A stretch of 64,000 bases of DNA from Anodontia alba (Eukaryota > Mollusca > Bivalvia > Lucinida > Lucinidae): contig OZ024831.1 in NCBI GenBank assembly GCA_964016985.1, forward strand, positions 25,835,631 through 25,899,630. Direction: 5' to 3'. The notes beneath the pieces were generated by a model. It saw nothing but the letters and a program-made list of their open reading frames with translations. It had not been told where the DNA came from and ran no database searches. Positions 46,241 to 57,084 of the stretch are shown here, piece by piece (the stretch's first letter is position 1; each line of letters begins with the position of its first letter). Made by a program: the position numbers and the translations under genes.

Positions 46241-46822
46241 GAAAGTGCATCATGGCTTTTTCTTGTTCTATTCAAAGAAAATAACAAATGCATGAGTAGA
46301 CAGTGTAGATGCAGAAGAGTTTAACTCTTAGCACAGACAGTAAAGTATTTGAGCAGACTCCTTTGTTGATCGACTATTCTCGTTCTGCTCATGGGCAACT
46401 AAAAATGTTTGATCAGCTCAGCATATTTCGCACAAGACGTATTCTACAAAAGGTATGTAGTAGCTCTTTCTCCAGTTCACAGTTACTTAAACATGTTTGA
46501 CGCAAAATAGACTGGCTCCCGTCTAACTGATACATAAATCAACATAAAAACTATTTATACTTTACGAAAATCCAATCTTTTGGAATGTCCTCTCTCTGAT
46601 TTGGCTGATCAGTGAGTTTCTGACTGGTAAGGGAGATGATATGTGTAGAAAAATGGTCTACCTTTGATATTTTACAAGTGTAAAACTTATAGCGTGGCGC
46701 CAGGCTAGACGCAAAAGTATACTGACACATTCGGACGAAACAACGGACAGATCGACGAACACTCTATATCCCTATGACCATTATACTCATGTAGTGGCTT
46801 CAGTTGATGGACTGAACAGGAC

Positions 46823-46899
46823 CGCACGGGTAGCCCAGTGGGTAGATCACCTGAATAGTGCTACGGGGATCATGAGATCGAGTCCCGCCTCGGGCAGAC
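46823..46899 (+). repeat. tRNA-derived SINE-like unit, copy 1
   Basis: A tRNA-like segment with a box A match (GGGTAGCCCAGTGGGTAG) and a good box B (GATCGAGTCCC). The acceptor stem does not pair well and the sequence continues into a tail shared with the next copy, so this is a SINE head rather than a working tRNA gene. It belongs to a tandem pair with a period near 190 bp. Confidence 0.6.
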
Positions 46900-47012
46900 A
46901 TTTTTGTCTTCTCATGTTTACTTTACTGGTGCCATTTAGGACAGCAGGGTGTGCTGGAATCCCAATGTTATAAGGAGGAGGGTAGTCGCTTGAGTTGATG
47001 ACTGAACAGAAT

Positions 47013-47092
47013 CGCCCGGGTAGCTCAGTGGGTAGAGCACCTGGCTAGTGTTATGGGGTTCGTGGGTTGACCGCTGCTTCGGCAAGCACTAT
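47013..47092 (+). repeat. tRNA-derived SINE-like unit, copy 2
   Basis: Second member of the tandem pair. Box A (GGGTAGCTCAGTGGGTAGAG) is better preserved than in copy 1, but box B has decayed (GGTTCGTGGGTTGACC). Both copies are preceded by the same GTTGATG-ACTGAACAG leader, which shows that the duplicated unit is longer than the tRNA part. Confidence 0.6.
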
Positions 47093-47109
47093 TTTCTTCT
47101 CCTTTTTTA

Positions 47110-48150
47110 TTTTTCTCCAGTGAATTTTGATAGTGTGCATATCAGAGGACGTACTTGAATACTACAGCAGAAATTAGTTATAACATGTATAATCCAGGTA
47201 AAATTCTACAAAAGAATCCAATACTAACATGTATTTTAATGTTATTTTAAATTGGAGGTATGAATCTTAAAAAAGCAATATATGTATACAAAACGGCATT
47301 CAATAATAAGAGGTTTTATGGGCCAAGACATGCTTAACTCTATTAAAAGGAATTGAAAGAGAGTGGGGGTCCAAAATCTGTAACATTAATTTGGAAGGAA
47401 ATTCCTTCGTTCGGTTTGTAAGATTTTTTGTTTTACCTCGGAAAGTTTTCCTTCCAGTTCCTGACTGTTAAATGATGTCGCAACTAATATGTAGACATAA
47501 CTAAACATATTTAAGTCCGATCAAGTGTACGAGTTATATATGAGCAACATAAATAAGTTAACAATTAAGCTGACAGTGCACTTTATAATTCATTAATGAT
47601 TTATTTAATTCCTTCATTCTCTTTGATGATACAAAACTGTGTCATTTTAATGTCGAAGTGTTAATAAAACGACAAATATAGATGCAAATTTGACAATCGC
47701 TAGACCATATTTGCAGTACCATGCATATCTGTATGTACTTTAAAAGTAGGTCATATCAAAGGAATGCCATTAATTCCTATTGAACGTTTAAACACAACTT
47801 CGGCAGACGAGTTTTGATCTTTTAATGCATTTTTCAAAGGAAATAAGCAAACGATTCGCATGAAATGCCATTACATATTCGAATGAGTACCCACAACATG
47901 TTTTCATGGAGAACTGGAGAAAATTACCTCAAAATTACCATAAGCTACTCCGCTTTGGTTTAAACATATTTCATTTCAGTGTTTTGCATTAACATGTAAC
48001 AGATGACATATTTCAACAACGAAAGCTGAAATCTAACTTAGTTCTTCATCTGACAATAATACAATAGTACACGTAATGACAGTATAACGATAAAGCATAA
48101 ATATTTCTGTGACGTTAACATGATATGAAGTACTATGTGTTCTAATTTCC
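47110..48150. other. repeat-poor AT-rich segment
   Basis: No element apart from a half hairpin near 47880. No gene seen. Confidence 0.55.
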
Positions 48151-48399
48151 AGTGAAAAAAAAAAAAAAAAAAAAAACCGTTGCCACTTGCACTTCGTACT
48201 CTGCTAAAATATTCAAGCAACCAATTTATTTGGTGAGGAAAACAAAATCAACAACAAAAAACACACACACAAAAAAAAACAAAAAAAAAAAAACAAAAAA
48301 AAAAAAAACGCGCATATTAGGTAAACGAAGGCGCTCGTTTAGAACCTTGTAAACGTTGGTAAAATGATCCAGCATGACAATGTAAGATGTTAGTTTCTA

Positions 48400-48644
48400 G
48401 ACTGGCTCCAGTCTCCAGTGACTCAATATTTATTGTTATAATCCTGTTTGATAATCCACTAAAATAAATATTCACTGTTATAACCCTGTTTGATAACCCA
48501 CTTAAGTAAAACCAAAATAATATCAAGACTATAAAGGCTGGTCACTAGTGACCAGCCTTTATAGTCATATTACTTTGGTTTTAGTCGATTATCAAAAATA
48601 ATTTTAAGAACAAATATTTAATCACTGGAGACTGGAGCCAGTCT
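48400..48644. mobile_element. MITE family F, copy 3
   Basis: Perfect centre GGCTGGTCACTAGTGACCAG. The left arm contains a tandem duplication of about 55 bases (CTGTTATAACCCTGTTTGAT repeated), making it longer than the right arm. Confidence 0.8.
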
Positions 48645-48779
48645 CATGCGTTTCCTGTGCATTGTATCGCATATGCTGCATGTTTTGAATATATTGCACG
48701 CATCAAAATCCCTTTAAATGGTACTGGTATACTGAAGAAGTATATCTGGGTAGCTTAAACCTCAAACCCCTTGTTGGGT

Positions 48780-49070
48780 TTACAACCATTTGGAATCCCT
48801 TATACATTTACGAACAGCTTGGAATATGGTAGCACATATGTGCATTAATAATGTGTTATTCACGTCGAACAGTAACTGAAGTGTATCAGGTTTATACTGA
48901 AAAAACGTTTGAGCTAGACTGACTCTCTGATTCTGATAAACATGGCAGTCTAGGAAGAAATGCTTAACAGTTTCAGTATTACCACGGCGACAGAGCCGTA
49001 CCTCTGTAATGTGTTTGCTGAACAGGTCTCTGTGTAATGATCTAAACTTTGTTTGCATTACTTTTCCTTA
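48780..49070 (-). pseudogene. non-LTR retrotransposon ORF2 C-terminus, fragment
   Basis: About 92 residues on the minus strand contain C-R-R-G-N-T-E-T-V-K-H-F-F-L-D-C, the Cys/His pattern (C-x2-G-x2-E-T-x2-H-F-x3-C) found after the reverse transcriptase domain of many LINEs, followed by the usual Tyr-x-x-x-Arg. Nothing of the polymerase palm or the endonuclease is visible upstream. This fits the common 5'-truncated LINE copy. Clade assignment is not possible from this piece. Confidence 0.65.
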
Positions 49071-49399
49071 CGAAATCCTCTTCTAATAGTATAAAAATGA
49101 AATACAATTTTGGCGTGGAATTACTTGAAAATGTCAATGTAGAGTATAATTCTCGACAATCCCGCTTTATATTGTGAAACTCCTTATTTAAAGGGACATG
49201 CATTATATACTGTGTGATTTTTCCACATTTAAAATTCTAACTTACCAACTTAAAGATATTAAATGGTCCGCGTCAAGCGAAAGAGTGCCATCGACGATTC
49301 ACAAAATGCGCAGATTCAGATCAGCCTGCGCATGCGCTCAGTGTCATCCGAGCCTTTGCTGTGCATTCATACATTTTGTAGTGTCTAATGATTCTGTTA

Positions 49400-49472
49400 G
49401 AGGACAGTGAAGGCCCTGATTAGACTGCGCATCCGCGCAGTCTGATCTACTAGGCCTTCGCTATCCGCATAT
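49400..49472. repeat. family E hairpin
   Basis: GGACAGTGAAGGCCCTGATT and GACTGCGCATCCGCGCAGTC pair with AGGCCTTCGCTATCCGCAT. Confidence 0.62.
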
Positions 49473-49872
49473 GACCCTAAGGGATATTTCGTTTGGTGGG
49501 GCTCAAACATGGTATCCATAATCCGCTCCCTACCAGAGTGACAAAAAGTGGTGTGATGCAACATACTATTAATATTTCTCGGTACTTTAACACCAGTATC
49601 TGAACCTCTTTCATCTCGGTCTAAAGGGGTTTCTAATTCTTATCTGTATGAATATTTAGGGTAAAATATGGTTACATACTCTTACACTAATATTTAATCA
49701 AAACACGTCTTGTAAGAGAAGGATCCCTTACAAGTCTGTACGAATATAATTCCTAAAGCAAGAACACAAACTACTGTTATAAGAGCAGAAATACATTATA
49801 AACTTAAATATTCGGACAACATAACTCATCATACTTGTGCTAAACCTTGAGGGGTCCATATTACTACCTGTG

Positions 49873-50148
49873 CATTAAGAAATCACGCTTATTCAAATAT
49901 ATAGAAAATTTCATCTCTAAAAACTGAAAATTTTCAGATACAAAACTCTGATATTTTTCATATTTCTGCCCCAAAACATAGATTGTGGGTACTCGTTAGA
50001 ACCGCCTCGCCGAGGCGGTTCTAAAGAGTATCACAATCTATGTGCTTGAGTAGAAATAAAAAAAAAAATTATACCCCTGTAAACCCATTTTACTATATAA
50101 AAGTGGGGTTTAAGGGGGTCAAAATTATATAGGCATGTTTTCATGATG
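49873..50148 (-). mobile_element. MITE family A, copy 16, beside the minisatellite
   Basis: Near full length with an altered left terminus (CATTAAGAAATCACGC). Its right end lies 26 bases before the 64-bp tandem array begins. Confidence 0.85.
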
Positions 50149-50173
50149 GCATGTGTCTTTAAACTGCTGAATG

Positions 50174-52596
50174 AATGGCAAATAGTCCAGGCCTTTGCTT
50201 AGATATGTCTGTCCAAGCCTGTCTATCCGAATACCTAGGATAAATACGATAAATGACAAACAGTGGAAACTCTAACTTCGGCCTGTCTATCCGAATACCT
50301 TGGGTAAATAGCTTGAATGACAAACAGTGGAGACGCTGGCTAAGACCTGTCTCTCCGAATATCTAATGTAAATACGATGAATGACAAACAGTAGAAACTC
50401 TTACTTAGGCCTGTCTATCCGAATACCTAGGGTAAATCAGTTATTTACAAACAATAGAGACGCTTGCATAGGTCTGTCTATCCGAATACCTAGGGTCAAT
50501 ACGATGAATGGCAAACAGCGGAGTCGCTTGCTTAGACCTGTCTATCCGAATACCTAGGGTAAATATGACGAATGACAAACAGTGGAGACGCTTGAATAGG
50601 CCTGTCTATCCGAATACCTAAAGTAAATATAACGAATGACAAACAGTGATGACGCTTGCTTATCCTTGTCTATCCGAATACCTAAGGTAAATATGACGAA
50701 TGACAAACAGTGATGACGCTTGCTTAGACCTGTCTATCCGAATACCTATGGTAAATATGACGTATGACAAACAGAGATGACGCTTGCTTTGGCCTGTCCA
50801 TCCGAATACCTAGGGGAAATACAGTGAATGACAAACAGTGATAACGCTTGCTTAGTCCTGTCTATCCGAATACCTTCGGTAAATACGGCGAATGACAAGC
50901 AGTGGAGACGCTAGCTTTTGCGTGTCTATCCGAATACCTAGGGTAAATATGATGAATGGCAACACGTGGAGACGCTTGCTTAAGCCTGTCTATCCGAATA
51001 CATAGGGTAATTACGTGGAATGTCAAGCAGTGGAGACGCTTGCCAAGACCTGTCTATCCGAATACCTAGGGTAAATACGACGAACGACAAACATAGAGAC
51101 GCTTGCTTAGACCTAGGGTAATTACGAGGAATGACAAGCAGTGGAAACGCTTGCCAAGACCTGTCTATCCGAATACCTAGGGTAAATACGACGAATGACA
51201 AACAGTGGAGACGCTTGCTAAGACCTGTCTATCCGACTACCTAGGGTAAATACGGCGAATGACAAACAGCGGATTCGCTTGCTTAGACCTGTCTATCCGA
51301 ATATCTAGGGTAAATACGACGAATGACAAACAGTGGAGACGCTTGCTAAGACCTGTCTATCCGACTACCTAGGGTAAATACGACGAATGACAAACAGTGG
51401 AGACGCTTGCTTAGACCTGTCTATCCGAATGCCTAGGGTAAATACGACGAATGACAGACAGTGATGACGCTTGCTTAGGCCTGTTTATCCGAATACCAAG
51501 GGTAACCATGACGAATGACAAACAGTGGAGACGCTTGTTTAGACCTGTCGATCCGAATGCCTAGGGTAACTACGACTTATGGCAAACAGTGGAGACGCTT
51601 GCTAAAACTTGTCGATCCGAATACCTAGGATAAATACGAGGAATGACAAACATGGAGACGCTTGCTAAGACCTGTCTATTCGAATACCTAGGGTAAATAC
51701 GACGAATGACAAACAGTGGAGACGCTTGCTTAGACCTGTCTATCCAAGTACCTAGGGTAAATACGACGAATGACAGACAGTGATGACGCTTGCTTAGGCC
51801 TGTCTATCTGAATACTAAAGGTAACCATGACGAATGACAAACAGTGGAGATGCTTGCTGAGACCTGTCTATCCGAATACCTAGGGCAAATACGACGAATG
51901 ACAGACAGTGGAGACGCTTGCTTAGGCCTGGCTATCCGAATAACAAAGGTAACCATGACGAATGACAAACAGTGGAGATGCTTGTTTAGACCTGACTATC
52001 CAAATACGTAAAGTAAACACGACGAATGACAAAGAGTGGAGATGCTTGCTAAGACCTGTCTATCCGAATACCTAGGGTAACTACGACGGATGGCAAACAG
52101 TTGAGACGCTTCCTAAGGTCTGACTATCCGAATACCTAGAGTAAATACGACGAATGACAAATAGTAGAGACTCTTGCTTAGACCTGTCTATTTACCTAGG
52201 GTAAATACGACTTATGACAAACAGTTGAGACTGTTGCTAAACCTGTCTATCCGAATACCTAGGGTAAATACGATGAATGACAAACAGTGGAGACGCTTGC
52301 TTAGGCCTGGCTATCCGAATACCTAGGGTAAACACGGCGAATGGCAAACAGTGGAGACGCTTGCTTAGACCTGGCTATCCGTATACCTAGGGTAAATACG
52401 ACGAATGGTAAACAGTAGAGACTCTTGCTTAGACCTGTGTATCTGAATACCTAGGATAAATACGACGAATGACAAACAGTGGAGACGCTTGCTTAGGCTT
52501 GTCTATCTGAATTCCTAGGGTTAACACGGCAAATGACAAATAGTAGACCCTCTTGCTTAGGCCAGTCTTTCCGTACACCTAGGGTAAATACGATAG
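50174..52596 (+). repeat. 64-bp minisatellite, about 38 tandem copies
   Basis: Successive CTGTCTATCCGAATACC motifs fall exactly 64 bases apart where checked (51161, 51225, 51289). The array spans about 2.4 kb and copies diverge mildly. Some are short, as near 51100 and 52190. The unit contains CCTAGGGTAAATACG and GACAAACAGTGGAGACGC. Both halves match the outer parts of the dispersed family C element (for example 23083-23302) without its central hairpin. No long reading frame runs through it because 64 is not a multiple of three. It starts 26 bases after a family A copy. Confidence 0.93.
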
Positions 52597-52772
52597 CAAT
52601 CTCAATAACATCTTCGAGATGCACAGAAAGTATGTTGCATGGAGCCTCTAATGAAACATATTATTTTTTGCCTGTTTCAGGATTCCCAATACAGAGTATG
52701 ACAATCAATTAATCATCTCAGACGAAATCATAATATTCAGGCAAGTAAACATTTTACAATACATTGGAAAAC

Positions 52773-53010
52773 GAGCCGGGACACAGTATTTCCTACAAGA
52801 TTGTATATGCGCCCAGCGAAGATTCAGATCAGCCTACGCATCCGCGCAGGCTGATCAGAGTCTTCGCTGTCCGTCTGACGAATCTTTGGATCATTGGCTA
52901 CCCACATAGTGCCCTGCGAATAATCTGATCAGACTGCTTGGATGCACAGGCTGTTCAGATTCTTCGCTGGGCGCACATGCGATCTTGTAGAAAATGCTGT
53001 GTCCCGGCTC
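52773..53010. mobile_element. MITE family E, full copy with two hairpins
   Basis: The outer inverted repeat is about 55 bases on each side, starting GAGCCGGGACACAGTATT. Inside lie two successive CAGCGAAGA...TCTTCGCTG hairpins, each built on GATCAG-CCT cores. Total 238 bp. Confidence 0.76.
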
Positions 53011-53447
53011 AAATTTGTGATTTATTTGCCGTGCTGATGAAGAATAACAGGCGTAAAATAAGCTGGCAGGTTCTAGATTAGTTGTCAAATTCGACTGTTT
53101 TATCTTATGCATGTAAAGATATGACGTTGTCAGTTGAGTGACGTCAAAAATAAACGTTTGGAAGCTTCTAATGCCAGGAACGCGATGAGTGTTTGTGTTG
53201 TATGTCTCGAAAAGATCAAAGCATTGCCAAAGAACTCATCACCCCCTTGGCACGGGGCTCTGTAAAATGACAGCTAAAATGCACTAATTATAAGTTTTTG
53301 CATTTAACACTTGTGTACTACTTATGATGTGTGCCCATAAATGTTAATGTGGTCTTCATGACTATGTAGCTTCGAATATTCCTATCGATAGTGGAAGAAG
53401 TCAGGGTTCTCTAAGAAATGGGCCAAATATAACTGGCGATATAAACA

Positions 53448-53655
53448 TTAATCCTTGTCCTGCTGAACCCGGATATACCCTGCCTTTGTAAACAGTGCAG
53501 ATCCAGATCAGTTGGTTTCTGTAGAAGCTTACTGATCTGGATCTGCACTATTTGCCATTAAGTATGTGACTTTATAGCAACAATCCAAATCAAGGAATCT
53601 GACTGGCTGAAAATTAGAAGTGGCATCTTAATTTATTCAGCAGGAAAAGGGTTAA
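53448..53655. mobile_element. MITE family D, copy 5
   Basis: TTAA at 53448-53451 and 53652-53655. The ends have one mismatch each (ATCCTTG, AGGAAAAGGG) and the core is CAGTTGGTTTCTGTAGAAGC. Confidence 0.8.
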
Positions 53656-54071
53656 GGTTCATTAATATATACTTTTAGGACAGACAACTCTGCCAAAACG
53701 CTTTGTCCTCTTCTGAAAAAAGGCCTATTTTCTATAAGGAAAGAATTTTCTCCGAGAGAGTTTTTTGGTTTAGTTTATTGTAAATATTTCATTTACTGAA
53801 CTTCTTATGTTTAATGTATGAGCGACAATGTTTGTCTAAATCCATTTCTGCAATGCTTGGCATTAAGTGGCCTAAGAATCTATTCATCAATAAAATTTTG
53901 TTTTGCTCTGTTCTGTAAATTAATGGGTTCGGTTGCATTTATGATCCATAACGCTTGTAGCATATCTTGAATCACATGATTTAGTTATGGGGTGGGGCTA
54001 ACGAATCTCAGCTCAACACCAGACCACTCAACGTCGATGCATTTGAGTTCTTATATAGTGTTACCGAGAAA

Positions 54072-54440
54072 ACAGTGGACCTTTAATTTCTCGAACATCT
54101 TTGGGACCAAGTAAATTTGTTCTAGACATAGCTAGTTCCAGCCACTGAGGCTTAATCACAGAGCCAGGTCAGGGGGCAAATGGTAATAATGTAAGGATGT
54201 CTTTTCGATCTTAAATAAAATAATAGTATGTTGAGTGTATTCATTAGAATCGCCTCGATGACCCGACTCTGATGAGTTCTCACAGCATATATGTTGATGG
54301 TAAAAAAAGAAACCTTTTTTTCAAAATATACCTCTTAATGTTTGTTTTATAGAACTATCGGAAGAATTTCCTCGGGACTCAAAAACCGAGTTCGAATCAG
54401 CTACGGTAAACTAGACATTCTAGTCATTGAGGACTTAGGG
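54072..54440 (+). mobile_element. MITE family B, copy 5
   Basis: Uninterrupted but decayed. The hairpin is imperfect (GCCTCGATGACCCGACTC), and the right end reads TAGTCATTGAGGACTTAGG. Confidence 0.75.
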
Positions 54441-54787
54441 CTTCAACTGACAAACTACCTGGATATGAGACCAAGCAGTAAGAAACATATTCCTAAATGC
54501 TTTCTCATTCACAGCAAAGTCTGTAAATTGAACATGGCATATCGGCATGGATGCTAGTCCAAGCGCGCTAAAACCTATATACCATCTTTCAAAACAGATT
54601 TTCGGTTTTAAATTGAACGCATTCCAGAAACACATAGCTCGAATTCACAGAGTTGGCCGCGTTAAGCGAAAAAGGTGCTTTCGAAAATGCGCAAAACGGG
54701 CGGATTCACATCATCTTTCGTATGCTCGAAGTCACATCCAGGCATTTGCTTTCCATTGAAACATTCTATTGTATCCAAAGATTCTGT

Positions 54788-54862
54788 TTGCGGACAGCGG
54801 TGGCCCAGATCAGACTGCGCGGATGCGCAGTCTGATCTGAGTCACTGCTGTCCGCATATGAC
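54788..54862. repeat. family E hairpin
   Basis: GCGGACAGCGGTGGCCCAGA pairs with GAGTCACTGCTGTCCGC around CAGACTGCGCGGATGCGCAG. Confidence 0.65.
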
Positions 54863-54899
54863 CCGAAGGTATAGTTTTGCTTGGTTGCACTCTGAGTGA

Positions 54900-55735
54900 T
54901 TTTCTGACGGATACAGTTTCAAGAACGCTCCTACATGCGTTCTCAAGCTGTCTTCAATAATATTTCTCAATTCATACAATATTCTTTAACATTTTGTTTC
55001 TGCTGAAAGCCAAAATACATTTGTTAGCTTAGACGAGTATATTTAATCGCTAAGAGAACTTTTTGTCAAAGAAAGCTAATGCATCGTTTGACACATTTAG
55101 AGTGCTCCATTTGGCAGAGGAAGTCAAATAGGAAATGACTCAGTGGTATTTGTTTTCGCGGTGCGAAATGTTCGCGACTATACCGAAATTGTATATTTGT
55201 AAGATTTCGTGACTTTGCTCATCACACGAACGAGGTCGATTAAATACCCGCGAAAAATGTTCCTTTACAAACATTAACACATGTAAACGTGTTCAAAATT
55301 TTAAATCTCGTAATTTAGTAAGAACAGTATATACATTTTTTTCTGCCTGTATTGGAATAATAATTCTCAAAAAATGCTTAGTGCTTTTAATTTGTTAATC
55401 TTTTATACTGCTAAAATGTTTTTAACATACTTAATAACTAAACGTTTCCTACAATTCTCCATATTATATAGGGAAAGTGTCAATGCTTACATAGCTCTAG
55501 AAAGAAGGATGTTCGGATTGCTTATTTCTCCAAGGGAATATTTGTTGGAGGTAATTATTAGTAACGCCTCCGCGAGGATGCGCAGATGATTAGACATCGC
55601 TGAAAACAAGCGCCATAAAGTACGGTTTGCTACGAAAAGTAATACTATATCCGAAATCGACGTCTCTGACCAGCCTGCTCATCCGCATAGGACTGTTTCT
55701 ATCCTCAACTGTTCTCATAAATAACTTACGAATCC
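54900..55735. other. non-coding DNA, nothing recognised
   Basis: AT-rich. The 71-residue open frame at 55374-55589 has no recognisable motif. Confidence 0.5.
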
Positions 55736-55739
55736 TAGA

Positions 55740-55946
55740 TTAAGGCGAATAGCAAAATTGTAGCAGACGACTTTCCTATTTATTATTATTATTATTATTA
55801 TTATAATTATTATTATTCAGAGAAAATAAGAAATGGCATTTCATGCGAATCATCTGCTAGAAAGATGATGCACATGAAATGTCTTAATTTCTAAAAAAAA
55901 CAAATTATCAAAATGTCGTCTGCTGCAGCTGTGTTTACACGTTTAA
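55740..55946. mobile_element. MITE family J, copy 4
   Basis: TTAA at 55740-55743 and 55943-55946. (ATT)n fills the left arm. Hairpin GAATCATCTGCTAGAAAGAT and the end GTCGTCTGCTGCAGCTG are clear. Confidence 0.74.
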
Positions 55947-56458
55947 GAGGCAACATGTAGCGTTGGGCATTCCATGTTTTGAATTTGTTACGACATGGCT
56001 TTTACTATAGTTGTATGTAAAATTCAGAGCACGTCGAACTTGCGAGTAAAGATTCTATAAACAGATTCAAAACACATAGCACGTTTCCTCTTTCCGTTTG
56101 AAGTTGATCTGGGGTTTCAATTCCCACTGCAGAAATTCTATTAAATAAAAATTCCACTTCTATTTATAAAATTGATCGACGCGATGAGAAAACATTCCTT
56201 GTAGCAAAGGCGCTCAATAAAGAACCAAACCAGTCAGCGCATCCGCGCAGTCTGATCGAGATCTTCATCATTTATTAACCTGTTCTACAGCCTACATAAG
56301 GAATTCTTTCATTTGTTTTGCCACTCATAAACGTACAGGTGCACATGCCATTGCATGTTTACTCCAAGTGAAATGAATGGCCTTCAGTGAAAAGGTCATG
56401 ATGAAAATTATATGAGGTGTTTGGAAGATATGGTCTTTCAAACACCTAACAATGACTG

Positions 56459-56556
56459 CCCAGCAGGCACATGACGTTTAAACAATGTCGCATCAATATC
56501 GACGCAACGTCATGACGTTGCATCGACGTTGTCTCAACGTTGCGTGGCCGTTGGGT
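56459..56556. mobile_element. ACGTTG-rich palindromic element, copy 5
   Basis: CCCAGCAGGCACATGACG to GCGTGGCCGTTGGG, with CATGACGTTGCATCGACG in the centre. Confidence 0.68.
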
Positions 56557-56599
56557 GGCTGATTGCCTGGTATGGAGGCCGCCATTTTTTTATTTTTAT

Positions 56600-56601
56600 T
56601 G

Positions 56602-56647
<46 letters not shown>

Positions 56648-56648
56648 G
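56600..56648. repeat. (ATT)n tract
   Basis: About 14 ATT units next to an ACGTTG-rich element. A similar block at 55781-55816 is inside family J. Confidence 0.92.
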
Positions 56649-56801
56649 ATTTTCAGATTCTTGACCTGATTTAAAAAATGAAAATCACCTGTAGTAAAGT
56701 AATTTATAAAGCCGAAAATCAGGTGCGTTTCCGTTTTTTTTTTTTTTTTTTTTTTTATACAAAGAGTTACTACATATTTAATGTACTGTTCATTATCTGT
56801 T

Positions 56802-57079
56802 CATTACGAAAACACGCCTATTCAAATATACTGAAAATTTTACCACCAAAAATTGAAAATTTTCAGACAAAAAATCTGATATTTTTCATATTTCTGCTCA
56901 AAATATAGATTGTTGGTACTGGTTAGAACCGCCTCGACGAGGCGGTTCTAACAAGTACCCACAATCTATGTTTTTGAACAGATATAAGAAAAATAATGTA
57001 TACCCCTGTAAACCCCAGTTTTACTATATAAAAGTGGGGTTTAAGGGGGTCAAAATTTTATAGGCGAGTTTTCGTGATG
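56802..57079 (-). mobile_element. MITE family A, copy 17
   Basis: Full length, with termini CATTACGAAAACACGCC and GGCGAGTTTTCGTGATG. The hairpin tip is GCCTCGACGAGGC. Confidence 0.87.
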
Positions 57080-57084
57080 TATTA

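Noticed and set aside
46823..47092. Two functional tRNA genes
   Set aside because: Acceptor stems do not pair, box B is damaged in the second copy, and the repeat extends well beyond tRNA length.
50174..52596. Regular 64-bp array as a CRISPR
   Set aside because: The whole unit is repeated with gradual divergence; there are no unique spacers, no cas genes, and the DNA is eukaryotic.
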